The notes beneath the pieces were generated by a model. It saw only the letters and a program-made list of their open reading frames with translations, was not told where the DNA came from and searched no databases. Below, one piece after another: positions 22,401-35,752 of a stretch of DNA of 64,000 nt; position 1 is the stretch's first letter; each line of letters opens with the position of its first letter. Origin of the DNA: Channallabes apus (Eukaryota; Chordata; Actinopteri; Siluriformes; Clariidae); assembly GCA_030522415.1 (NCBI GenBank), contig CM060131.1, forward strand, positions 6,001,203 to 6,065,202, given 5' to 3'. Both the position numbers and the translations under genes were made by a program.

Positions 22401-25400
22401 AGCTCCTACAATGCATTGGCCAGTTTTCACCACCCTCTGCAGCTCTTTCTGGTCCGACACAGTCCAGTTCCCATACCAGACTGTGATACAGCTGGTCAGG
22501 ATGCTCTCAATGGTGCAACAATAGACGTTCACCAGGATGGCTGAAGAGAGATAGTTCTTCTTAAAAGAGAGCAGAGAAAGTATGGGTGAGCCTTCTTGGC
22601 CATACTAAAGCTGTTGGTAGTCCAGGAGAGATCCTCAGAGATGTGGATGCCCAGGAATTTGAAGCTGGTGACACGGTCCACCACCTCTTTATTGATATGA
22701 AGTGTGTGTGTGTTTAATCTTTCTTTTTCTTGAAGTCAACTATGAGCTCCTTTGACTTTTTGCTGTTGAGCAGCAGGTTGTTGCTAGTGCACCACGCAGC
22801 TAGACGGTCCACCTCCTCTCTATAAGCTGACTCATCACCATGGTATCATCTGCAAGCTTACTGTATAATTGTGTTGGAACCATTTACAGGCTTGCAGTCA
22901 TAGGTGAAGAGAGAGTAGAGAAAGGGACTCAGCACATGGCCTTGTGGTACTTGTGGCCAAAGATTCAAGATTCAAGATTCTTTATTTGTCACATGCATAG
23001 TTATACAAGTACAACACGCAGTGAAATGTATCCTGAACCGCTCCTACTTTGTGCAAATAACAAGAAACAAAAGAAATAATCTATAAATAGAAAGTGAAAA
23101 TAAAAAAATAAAAAAAAGGGGTGCAAGTGTAAACATAATAATAAAGTGTGTATATGAGCAAGATAAAATGTTAGTGCAAGTAATGCTTACAGTCCAGACT
23201 AAAGTGCAGTGTGCAGTGTGGAATGTCAGCACAGCAGTGTGTGGGTGAACTGATACCAGTCCTATGAACGGGAGAGTGGCCCATCATGGTTGAGGAGTCT
23301 AATCGCCTGTGGATAAAAACTCCTCCTGAGTCTCTCCGTTTTGGCCATAATGACCCGGAATCTTCTGCCTGAATGGAGAAGTTTGAACAGTCCGTTATTG
23401 GGGTGCGACAAGTCTTTAATGATTCGAGCTGCCCTGGTTTTACATCTCCTGGTGTAGATGTCCTGCATGGAGGGGAGAGTTAACCTGCAGCAGCGTTCAG
23501 CTGCCCGGATCACTCTCTGGAGGGCTTTCCTGTCCTGTGCACAGCTATTCCCAAACCAGGATGAAATGTTCTGTGTGAGGATGCTCTCAACAGCACCCGA
23601 GTAGAAAGCCTTAAGGACAGCAGGGGAAACCCCAAACTTCCTCAACTGCCTCAGGTGGTACAGACGCTGCTTTGCCCTTTTCGTCTGAGCACAGATATGC
23701 TCAGTCCAAGTCAGATCCTCGGAGATGTGGACGCCCAAGTACTTGAAGCTGCTCACTCTCTCCACTGGAGCTCCATTGATGATGAGGGGTTTGTGGTCCA
23801 GTTGTCCCCTTCTGAAGTCCACCACCAGCTCCTTCGTCTTACTGACGTTCAGTCGGAGGCAGTTTTCTTCACACAATAGTGCCAGGTTCTCCACTTCATC
23901 TATGTAGGCCGACTCATCGTTGTTGGAGATGAAGCCCAGCACCACCGTATCGTCAGCAAACTTAACGATGGTGTTGGAGTCGAACATGGCCACACAGAAG
24001 AGGGTAGAAGAGCAGTGGTGATCTTCCCGAACATGCTTGGCTCAGGTGGTCAGAAAGTCCAGAAGCCCGACCCCGAGCGCTAATGCCCAGGTCTCCGAGT
24101 TTGGTGACTAACTTGGAGGGGATAATAGTGTTACATTTTTAACTAAAATTGAGGAAAAGCATTCTGGCATAGGTGTCTTTATTGTCCATGTGAGAGAGAA
24201 CTGAGTGCAGCAGTGTGGAAAAGGCGTCCTCCGTGCTCCTGTTGTGACGGTAAGCAAATTGGTGGGGGTCCAGGGTGGCAGGAAGACAGGTTTTTAGGTG
24301 TGCCAGGACCAGATGCTCAATCTATCTATCTACTGACACAATGGAGGTGGTCTTAAGGCAGGTGGACACAATAGCTTGGGCTAGAGACCGGTTGAGTAAG
24401 TCCGTTGTGGGACCCCCGCCAGCTCTACAGCACATGCTCTGAGCGCGTTTGCGTACCCTGTAACTTTCCGTGCATTGATCCTGCTCAGTACTGCGCTGAA
24501 GAGTCTTATGGCGCTTTTCCACTGCATAGTACGACACGACACGGCTCAGTTCTACTCACTTTTGGGGGGTTATCCACTGGGACCAGTACATAGTACCTGG
24601 TCCTTTTTTTAGTACCACCTCGCCCGAGGTTCCAAGCGCGCCGAACCGTTACCAAAACGTGACGTGTAAACACGCTGGTCACTGATTAGCCGGAGAAAAT
24701 CGTCATTACTGCGTCACCGAACTTGCGACACGAGACACAACAGAACCGCTATATTTAGAAACAGCCAGAGAAGGATCGCACGCACCTTTTTGTATTAACC
24801 GTCGGCCTCTTTTGAAACAAACTCCTTCGTCTCGCTGTTAAAAACATCCACATGCCGAGAATGAAGAACACCATGCCGTCGATATGCTCCATTGTTGTGT
24901 GAGTGTTTGTGGCGCGCTTACGATGACGTCACGGCAGTAGCAGCGCCACGCGCGTGAGTAATCCCGCCCACGCTAAAGTGTTACTACACTGCAGTGGAAG
25001 AGCAAACCGAGCCAAACTGCGCCGAACCGAAGTGAGTTGAACTGAACTGTGTCGTGTCGTTCTATGCAGTGGAAAAGAGGCATTAGTGGCTGGTAGTCTG
25101 TAGGGAGCTCAATTTTGATTGCAGGCTCCAGATTATCCCTTTTAAAGTGCTATGCAAGCATATAAGTTGTTTAGCTCATTGAGCAAGAAGATAACAGTGG
25201 ACGGGGCTGTGGGGTTGATAGGCCAGTTGTTGCTGATGGCCAGAATCCCTCGCCACTTCTACTGGGGATTGGAGATGGAGAAATGTTTTTCTTGTAGCAG
25301 TACTTGGCCATTTTAATGTCCCACCTCAGATTGGTCCTGGCTGTTCTGTAGGCTTGTGCATCACCAGACCTAAAGGCATTTTTAAGTGTTACCATCTTGA

Positions 25401-27340
25401 AGTAAACCCATTGTGATTACATTCGTCAAAATGTCTCTTGATTGTAGATTTTGACAATGATACGTATAGCTACTTCAAGATGTTCTTGACATGCCTAGAT
25501 AACGGGTTTTTCCTCACCAAGATAAGAATTCAACATCCATTTTAGCTGTTTTCTCTGGACGTCAAGGCCTTTAAGGCTGATCTAGTACATTCATTATTTT
25601 TAAGCATTTACCATGATTTGGCCATGCAGAAAATTACACAGGTCTGTAAAGAAGGCCTGCTTTACTTGCATCGGCACCTCTTTGGATTGCATTTACAAGT
25701 TTGCATGAGCTACAACAGAATGCAAATTCAACAATACCACATCATTTATCTTTTTAATTTGTCAGGAAATAACTAAGAAACAGGCCACAAATGGCCATGA
25801 AACTGCTAATCAGTCAGTTGTTCAATTACTTTTTGCCCTGTGAAAATGAAAGAATGTAATTGCTAAACAGCTAATGAAATATATTTTGTTAAGCCCTTTG
25901 AGTTAAAGCTGAAAGTCTATACTTCAATCACATTGATTTCTATATTTAAAATCCATTAGAGGTGGTGCATTAGAGGAAAAATATGAAAATGTGTCACTGT
26001 TCATATGCTTATGTACCTGAACATAGATTAATTATACATTGTTATGAATAAATGTGTGAGTGTGTTTCTTTTTGTGCCCTGTGCTGGACTGGTATCCTGT
26101 TCTAGGTTGTATTCCTACTTTGTTCCTAGGCTGCACCTCTGATTACATACTGTATGTTTTAAATAACATGTTTAAAACATGTATACCATGGTCACATTCC
26201 TATAATATAGACAAAAAGGATTTCATCCTTAAATTTTTAAAAGTACAAAATGATAACAAATGCAAGAGACTTGTGGTTCGATTTGCTTTTGCCATTAAAG
26301 CAAAAATTATTAATTAGAGCCAGAATTAGTCAGGGAAATTAGCTTTCCATAAAAAAAAAAAAAATAAAAAAAAAGTTCCCTCCACCTCAGAGTAACCCTC
26401 ACAAAATTTCATTAATAACACTCTGATGTGACCTGGGTGTGGAATTATATTGTGGCTCTTTTAGGGGCTTAAATCAGGATATATGAGCTCATAACTCATC
26501 TGGTGTGAAGGAGAGACATGTTTGTGGTGTACACACTCCATCGTGATGAATCACTGCTGGGGTAAAGGGAGGGTTGGAATGAACATAGCCATGCCTTAAT
26601 ATCTTGGCATACTGTGTGTTTTGCAGCTAATCCAGGAATTAAAATTGCATAATGACATTGGAAATTTAATATAGCATAAAGAAAGATGTTTTCTTTATGT
26701 TCTTCATGCACTTTGCACACTGTCATTTATGGCCTCATGCATCACTTTAATAATGCAGCTTTTTCAGGGTACTGTTCATGTCAATAGGGAGCTTGATGGG
26801 AACAACAGGGTTAATTGATTAAAGAAGCAGAAACTGGCATGGCTCCTATTTGGTTTTAATGAAATATAAACAATCTTTAAAGGACACAAATCTAAAAGTT
26901 TTAGACTACTATTATCACAGCATTAGCTTGAACTTGACATTTATTATCTATATGTAAACTTAAAATTAGTTAGATCAGCTGTGTCAAATATATCGACTGG
27001 TCCAATCAAGCTTTTAATCCAGCCCACCAGATTAATAAAAAATGTACAAACCTTTTTCTTGGGACTATAATTAAATTACATAATTTAGGATTTCCATAGT
27101 GACTGAGTGTATACTTACTCAATCACAATTTATGTTTTTAATTGTCAATGGATTAGTCGAATTATTTCATGAGATGTTCATTAAATTCAGATTTGTGCCA
27201 TTTTTGCTAAAAAGGGAAATCATATAATAATAGTGCCAGACTTCAGTTCAGTTGTTGCTAGTCTTCATTCATTGTAAATACAAGAAGGAAATGCTAGACT
27301 CCAAAAACATTATAATTGGGTAGGTTTGCAGTAAATACCA

Positions 27341-27424
<84 letters not shown>

Positions 27425-27455
27425 CAGTTATAACATCTCTTCATCTGACTTTCTC

Positions 27456-27529
<74 letters not shown>

Positions 27530-27660
27530 AATCTGCTTGATGATAGCACGCTGTCGCTTTTCTGTGTTCAGCTCTGAGTGTCTTTAATCCTCAGCCTTAA
27601 ATGAGCCTCTCACTCATTGAGGACTTGCTGATAAGCAGAGTGGACACACACATGCACACG

Positions 27661-27691
<31 letters not shown>

Positions 27692-28041
27692 TCTTTCTTT
27701 CACCCTGATTTTCTGTTTCTTGCTATTATGTGTCATCTGCCATCTTTCTTGCCATCTCTATTTGCTTTATTGCTTTCACTCTTCTTTTACTCTGATTTAC
27801 TCTTTTAGCTTTCTTTTTTCTTCTTCTTATTTCCACAAGAAAAACACTTATTCTTTCCCCTTTCCTTTTCTTTTTTCTTCCATCATTTCTCACAATTCTT
27901 TTCCCCACTCTTTCTACTTTCTGATTGTTGGCCTCTGTCTTATTCTTTCTACCTCTCTGCATCTTTATCTGTCACTCTCCCTGCTAGATTTTTTCCTTCT
28001 TTATTCTGTTTCTTCCCTCCCCCTCTCCTTCTGCTTTATTC

Positions 28042-28080
<39 letters not shown>

Positions 28081-31000
28081 CCCCCATATCTTTTGCTCTC
28101 ATTATCACATCCACATCTCTTATTTTTGTCATATTTTCTATCTTTCTTCTATGTACCCTCACTCTGTGACTATCTCTTTGTCTTTTTTCCTCATTAAGTT
28201 TTTGATGTCAATGAATTGGATTTTTATTGTTATTTATTGAAGGTTATAGCTTCTGCTTTAACTGAGATTTATCTCTCTAGCATCTCAAGCGCTCTGCTTC
28301 TCGTTGAGCCTATTTTAAATGTGATTCATGACCCTGACCTGAGAGTTAAACGTTACATTGCCTTTGCATTGAATTATCACTTGGTTTAATATGTTCCTAA
28401 CAGGAAGAATGGTGCTTTTCACTGGAAATCTGCTCAGACCCAAGATGGGACAAAGGACAAGGAGATAAAGTTTAAAAAAGTGAGGATTCACTCTGCCATA
28501 CAGTCAGATCTGAAAGCCATTACAGTTAATTAATGCATTGCTTTATACATGTGCTTGACTAGCTATCATAATTATCATGCCTTAAATAACTACCGGTTTG
28601 CACTAAATGAAAATGATAGATCATTGCCTCATGGAATTTACTTGGATTAGAACACAGGGCAGCTGCCAGTTTGAAAACGAAATAGCTGCCTTTTTGGTTC
28701 TGATTTACATTTATGGCATAGTGCAATCTGTTATATGTCAGTAATTTAAAAAATAAATAAAACTGCACCACATTTTTGATTTTCCAGTTGTCCTGCTATG
28801 TAGTCTGGACCACATTGCCTTTCTCCATACCTTTCACACAGCATGTTGTGGTATAATGAAGGCCAAACCACCCTGCCTGCTATTAATGAGCCTATTCAAG
28901 GTGGGATTGTTGCACCTTCAATATTTCACCTTTCTGTGTGAACGACATGGAGGTGGAGCTGTTGTTATACTTCATGATGCTGTTGTATTACATGGCATTA
29001 CTCCAGAATGTCTGGGTAGCATTAGGTAACATTTTATGAATCCTGTGGAATCAGGAGCCCAACAGTAGTCTGACTAATCTTTTTTTATTTTTATTTGCAG
29101 TATTAATGTAATTCATTAGTTTATATTGATTAAAAACCTCCATTTTATTATATGGCAGTTTTAAGCACAAAGATTTTAATTAATTAAGACAGGAAATTAA
29201 TGTACAAGAGAATTTATTCTATAATTGTGGACGATAAATTGTGTGTGTGTGTTTGTGTTTTTTTTTTTTTTTAGAATGCCCCCAGCAAGATCAAAATAAA
29301 AGTTCTGAAGAACGAGCCTTTGCCGGGTACGTCTGTGTGTTTAAGCACTATGTAATAGCATTTTCACATGAAATTTTCACATGTTCTTGGAAGTTCCCTC
29401 CAAGTTCCCCTTCTAAATCCCCAAAACATGGCAGATTGGTTAAGCAAAATTTCACCAGAAGGAATGATACTTGGATCCACCACACCCTGACAGTCAGTTA
29501 CTGATGAATAATTGAGAGAATGAAGATGCAGTCTGAGTCAGTACAAGAGTACCTTTGTCCGCAGAGCCAAACTTAGTCATTTACTTCATAGCATTTGCTT
29601 AATTTGATTACTTCTAATTACAACAATCAACACTACAGGCAATCAATAGACTTTGTTCTCACCATGGTACTCTAGCGGAGTATAAAATTACTGAAGGTTC
29701 TTTCTTTGCATGAGCTGAATGTAGCAACTCAGAGCAGATTTCAATTCGTTCTGTTACGGCTTTCATATAATCGGCGACATTTCCATAAGACCAAAACATT
29801 GTTTCAAAATCAATCATGAACAGATGGCCATCCTTATGCTACCACCAGTTTCTTCAACCATTACAGTTCAGTCAGCATGACTATTCCCAGTGATGATTCT
29901 ATAAAGTATGATAAATTGCACTGCAGCAGTTATAAATCTTGTGTAATTTCATAAACATTAGGCTCAATGAATGTCACTTTGCATGATGTGTATGCATGTT
30001 GAATATACTTGTGTTGTGTTGTGCTACATTATCATGCTGAATGCTCTAGCCTTCATAAAAAGGAGCAAAATATGTGTTGAATACAGCTGAATAGAGGTAG
30101 ATTTTTCCCAAGGCTGCACCCAGTTTATTATTGATAAATGAATCTTTTTAACACGAGTCATGTTTGAACTGGACCTACAGTACATTAAACTCTAATTCAT
30201 TGTCAATTTTACTTAGAAACCATCTAATAGAAAATCAGTCAATATGATGAATATAAAATTTCTGGAGAAAGTCTCTATTTGTCTGAAATGTTTGTGTGTA
30301 CAGTAAGTACTTTTATTTCGGTTAATCATGCATAGAGCTTGAAAGTATTTAACTATGTGTATGTATGTGCACGTGTGTTCAGAGAGAGTTGAAAGGGTGC
30401 CCGAGCCTCCACCTACAAAGGGTGGACAAAGCAGAAAATCCAGGCTGAAAGGAAAAGCATGTGGCCAGTGTGAAGCTCGAACTGCTGGATTGGTGAGTCA
30501 TCATTCATTCTTATTCGACTACCTATTAAATGACATCGCTTAGGTAAGGTAATATATGCTTAGATAGTACATCAGTTAAGTTTATTGATAAAGGCTCATA
30601 TAAATTGACAAAAAATACACAGCACACTTACTGTATAAACAAACATTTGAATAAATAATATCTAAATGGATTAGTAATGTGTTACAAAAATTATGGCCAA
30701 GGAACTTAAGGAAACATTTCTTAATTCACTTGCTTGGAGTTTCAATTTAACAATTTAGAATGAGGTAATTACTGTTTTAGACTATAATTCTAAATCCATC
30801 CGTCCATCCATCCATCCATCCATCCATCCATCCAGCTCCAAAATACGTATCCCATTTTTTTAAAATTTCAACCCATTTTTTCCAATTCTATTTATACTAG
30901 AATAATCATATTTATAAATCTGTTCTCCCTCCAAATAATAGATTTACTATAGTATTTTACTATAGACAAATACTGTACAGAAAGACAGAAAGAAAGATTA

Positions 31001-31578
31001 AAATGAAGGAAACTTCCTTAGATGAATAGAAAATATTTTTTTAAGAATATAGTACAGAGTTGCCTTGACTCATTTTCATAAGACTATCTATCCATCCAGA
31101 TGCTTCATCCATCCATCTGTCAGTGCAGTTCACATATATAAGTAACAGTGATGAGTCTGTGTATGAGCCATCCTGGCGAAGTTCAGGGACTCTTTGACTG
31201 TCTGACTCAGAGGAAATAGGATGAGGGATGCATGCTCTGTGAGAGAGAGATATGGCACTGCCTTTTTTCATCATTATGGTGTTGTGAGGCCCTTGTTCTC
31301 TACTACTACACCCACTCGCATACTCACACACAGCGTGATGATGGCACTGCACTTTTATCATTCTCACATCCTTCCACACTGCAACCTCCTTCTGTAGACT
31401 ACTGATTCAAACTCTGTCACCTTCTTCACTCATAGCTATTGTGGAGCTCAATTTTCCTATTCGTTCTAAAAGTCAACACCTCATTCTTTACACTCGTCCT
31501 CTGTGTATGTGTGTATGTGTGCATGTGCGTGCGTGTGTGTGTGCGCTCGTGCCTGCCTGCCTGCCTGTCTGTCTGTTC

Positions 31579-31616
<38 letters not shown>

Positions 31617-34111
31617 CTGTCATTAATGGTAACATTTGTAACTCAAATTTACTACCCAACTTAATTACATGGCCAAATTACATTGTGGACACCATCACAC
31701 TTCTATGTGGGTCTTACCCTAGCCACACATTACTATTTCCCTTCAATGGAACTAATGGTCTCAAACCTGTTTGACTGTGGCAATGATTCCGTTACATGAT
31801 ATGTATATATATCTCAACATGTTATATTGCCTGTACAATACCTGTAAAAAAATGAACATTTCATTTAATATTTTTTCTTACCTTAGGACTCTTCTATTCT
31901 TCTAACTCTATTAACTCTATTCTTCTAGCTAGAATTCAAAAGTCTCTAAATTAGTGCTTCTGTTGCTAGAATGAAACCAGATTATGCAGTCTCACATGAG
32001 AAATCAGGATTTGTGATGAAATTTCTTGAATGAATGAAGGCATAAACATTGTTTGATATTTACAGAAAACTTTACAGTACACTGATGAGAATGCATTAAA
32101 ATATTTGAATGTTTAAATGTCTATGAATGACGAGTTGGTAGAGGTGTCCTGGGACCCACTGCCTGTGCTCCCCTGAACATTCAGCATGTGGGACTCCTGA
32201 TCCTTGAAAATCTATAGATCGGCAATTTGTTCAGAGACGCATCTGTCTGCGAACTGTACACACAATCATTAAAGAACTCGAGTTGCACATTCCAGGGTCT
32301 TGGCTGGGAGTTATTGACAGATCCCTATACAATCCTGACCTTGCTCCAAGTCATTTCCGTATGTTTGCGCCATTAAAATACTGGACTAACTTTAATGCTG
32401 CATAATTTGTAACTTGAATTTTACTTATCGCAATATGATGACCTTGCAGACGTTTCCTTAATATGGCAGTGCCTAAGTGGTTTGATTGGCAGTAAATGTT
32501 AATTATAATCACAGTAGAATTTAACATAATACTGAGGTTTGTCTTTTTGATAATCTCTTAATTCTAACCATTGAGTAGTTTTTGTGGATGCTTTCCTCTC
32601 TCCCATAATCCCAATTGAACACACTATATTATGCTAGTCCTCTACCTCTTAAGGTTTAGCCCTGTGGTTCACCCTGTGGTGTTGACACTTTGACACAGCT
32701 TTAGCAAGATAACAGTCTCCATGGCAACATTCCCACCGTGCATTAAGTCATTTCCAAGGCACACCCACAGCACAATGACATCTGTTCTTTGATGAGCCAC
32801 TCTACCTATCTACAACCATTGGTGCTATTGCTTTATCTTCAAGATCCCACAATCCCACTCTTAAGCATACTGTATGTCATCAGTTTATCAGTAAAATCAG
32901 TTTTCAGTGAAGGTTGACCCATGCCACACACACCCTGACCCCTAATTTTACAAGATTTCTTCCTTCTAGCATAGTCCAAGTGAGTATTTCCTTTTTTGAG
33001 AACTCATGATCACGGCATCTCATCTCTAGGGCTCTTTTGTTGTTTCAACTGTACTTCAAAATCAAGTTCCATCTCCTCAGCATCACTTCATTAGTCCATA
33101 CATAAACATTATCTAGCATGTGACATTTGGTCTTGTCTCTCATAGAGAGGCAGGCTTGAATTCTCCTTACTGGTCTTGCCTAAATCATGCTTCAGGCAAG
33201 TCCTAAATGCTGTGGGCAGAGTTTATAATTTAGCAGTTGCCCATAAGGTCAGTAAAGATGCTCAAGAACCCCAGTGCCATTTCTTTGCTCTTTTACTTGG
33301 CATTCAAAATGCATAGGCTTGGCTTCTGAATTCAACCAAACCGTGAACTTCATCCTGTGATCCAATAAGCGTGAGATGAAATTCTGAGTGGCGACATTGT
33401 GGTGCAGTGGGTAGCATTGTTTCCTCACAGCTCCAGGATTTCTAGTCCTATAGTGTTTCTTACAGACTTTTTTGTGCACATTTTCAAGGTTCTCCTGTTT
33501 CTAGTAAGTGTATTGTCTCGCTAATTTGCCCCATTTTGGTGTGTCTGTGTGTCTCTGTGTCTGTGTGTGTTATGTTAGGTGATTTGTAAGGGACATATCT
33601 TCACCTTCATCTAATGTTCCCTGTTTGCCATCACATCCCTGAATAGAATAAAGTGATGTAATGAAGATAAATGACTGAATAAATGAAAGAAAAAGATTAC
33701 TGATGCTCCATAGACCCTATCCCCAAATGGAATTGGCTAGGAATGTGTCATTGAACCCCAAACATTTTAGAATTACCTTTGATTCATATCAGAAGACCTC
33801 AAGATCAATGCTGTATATGTCATAAATATTTAAAGTCTAAGATCACACAATTCACTGGGCACTCTTCTTCCATGCATATTGCATCAATTTGTAGTCTGCA
33901 TCAGTTTAGTCCTTATTTGATCTGGCTCAGTAGCATAGTTTTCAAAGCCCTCTACCATTTATAACACTTGCATATTTACTTTCTGTACGATATCGCTTAG
34001 TTGTAGGTGTGGTCTTTTCTGCTGTAACTGAATAAATTACAGTTATTATGGCTCTATTAATGTGGGTACGTGATCAGTGGGGGTACACACAGTACAAGCA
34101 TGTCTGAGTTT

Positions 34112-34155
<44 letters not shown>

Positions 34156-34516
34156 AGAAAAGTAGATGCCCAGAGTTTCTCATTTAGAAAAGCCAGAGAG
34201 AGAGCGAGAGAGAGAGAGGGAGGGAGAGAGAGAAAACGCGCATTGCTGTTAGTATGAAAAGTAATAAACAAAGTTGGCTGGCTTCTTTCATAACCATTTC
34301 GGCCTTGTCTCAAATCACATTCCTCATCTCATCTTTTTCACTCGGTTCCTATTTCAAAACAAATAATGAGCTCCTTAAAGATACCAACATCTAGTGTTTC
34401 CCAACATTTCAATATTTATTAAGGCCAAGCTGGAATGAAAGTAAAACCTTTCCCTGCATGAAGCCTGAAGTTTTTGCTTCTTGTTAACTTGATTTTTAAT
34501 GTTTTATGCTTATTAC

Positions 34517-34583
<67 letters not shown>

Positions 34584-35152
34584 GGCTGAAAGTTGAGACT
34601 ACTGAGGCTATTTAAGGTGTTTCTACCTTCCTTGCTATCTAATCATGATCACATAACAAGTGTCCTTCCTGGTTGTGAATTGAGTTAAGTAAATTGTGGA
34701 TACGTCAAATTAAAGAGTAAAAAGTTAGCATTGTCTTAGCAAGATGATGGGCTAATGCAAACTGCCAGAATGAAATCTCTCATAAGCGCTCAATTAGTTT
34801 GAGCAATTGTTACTGTGAAAGTCAATAGAACCAACTGCTGATAGCACCTTTTCTCATTACTTTAAAAAAATGACTTTACATACTTTTTTATTTCTGTAAA
34901 GCTGCTTTTCGTCAATAAATGCTTTTATTAATCCGTTCAGCACCACTCTTACACTACCATTCTGAAAGAGACTACTGATGTTTATTATGTAAGTAAATAA
35001 CAAATGATGATATGTGCTGTCATAGGGAAACAATGATGATGGTAAGCTTATTTATAATTACATTTAATGTTGCAAAACATTTTTTATTCTCACTTCCTTC
35101 ATAGAAATTAGTAATTATCATTTGCCCACCAGCTTTTTCCCATTCTTGAAGT

Positions 35153-35186
<34 letters not shown>

Positions 35187-35721
35187 CATATGAAAGCACA
35201 AATTAAATGTTGCTGCCTTTTTTCCTCAGACATTTTTCATATTTCACCATTTGTGGTTATGTGTATGTTCAAAGGTGTGTGCCGAATGTGCAGAGGATTA
35301 CTGTGTCAGCTGCTTTGCCAAATTCCATCAAAAGGGGGCACTAAGGTTCCATCACATCATAACCATGCAGGTGAGAGGCAATTCATGCACATGGAAAAAA
35401 AAAAAAACATATTCGCACACACATAACAAAAAAACACACACATAGACAAAAGTCCACATGTCTTTGTGCAGACACCAGCAGCAATTGTGCTTGTCCTTTT
35501 CCATCTCGCCATTAGTGGCCCCTCTCTCTACATCCAACTTTGATTACGCACACCTGTATATAGGACTGGATAGTCAACACACACATTCACAGAGACAGTC
35601 AGGCCATCAGAGGGGAGTGGATGAGTGCAAATACAAACACACAGGCGTTTGTTTTAGAGATTGCAGAAACTACACAGTATTTGAACTGAAGCTTTTATTG
35701 ACATGTGTCTGCGAGTTATTG

Positions 35722-35752
<31 letters not shown>

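Larger units (their letters stand above)
20925..22965 (-). mobile_element. LINE A (CR1/L2/Jockey group), 3' part, minus strand
   Basis: The 3' end is the TTAGATTAGATTCAACTTTG head seen at 20929. Up to about 22135 the 3' UTR is built of diverged tandem units with ATTTGCATAT, ACAGTGAG and ACAATGAGTGCAA (at about 21018, 21118, 21720, 21822 and 21944). Coding traces follow from 22180. An LTR is inserted in the UTR (21291-21679), and LINE B joins at 22966. Confidence 0.75.
25401..28403 (+). other. zbbx intron: microsatellites and unique DNA
   Basis: A SINE-like 3' scrap lies at 26075-26130 (CCCTGTGCTGGACTGGTATCC). Pyrimidine-rich DNA covers 27690-28190 with a false 149-codon open frame. No gene or transposon end is seen elsewhere. 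Confidence 0.5.

Noticed and set aside
27720..28169. 149-codon open frame rich in Ser, Leu and Phe
   Set aside because: It reads a pyrimidine-rich stretch with CT microsatellites; the composition explains the open frame and there is no conserved motif.
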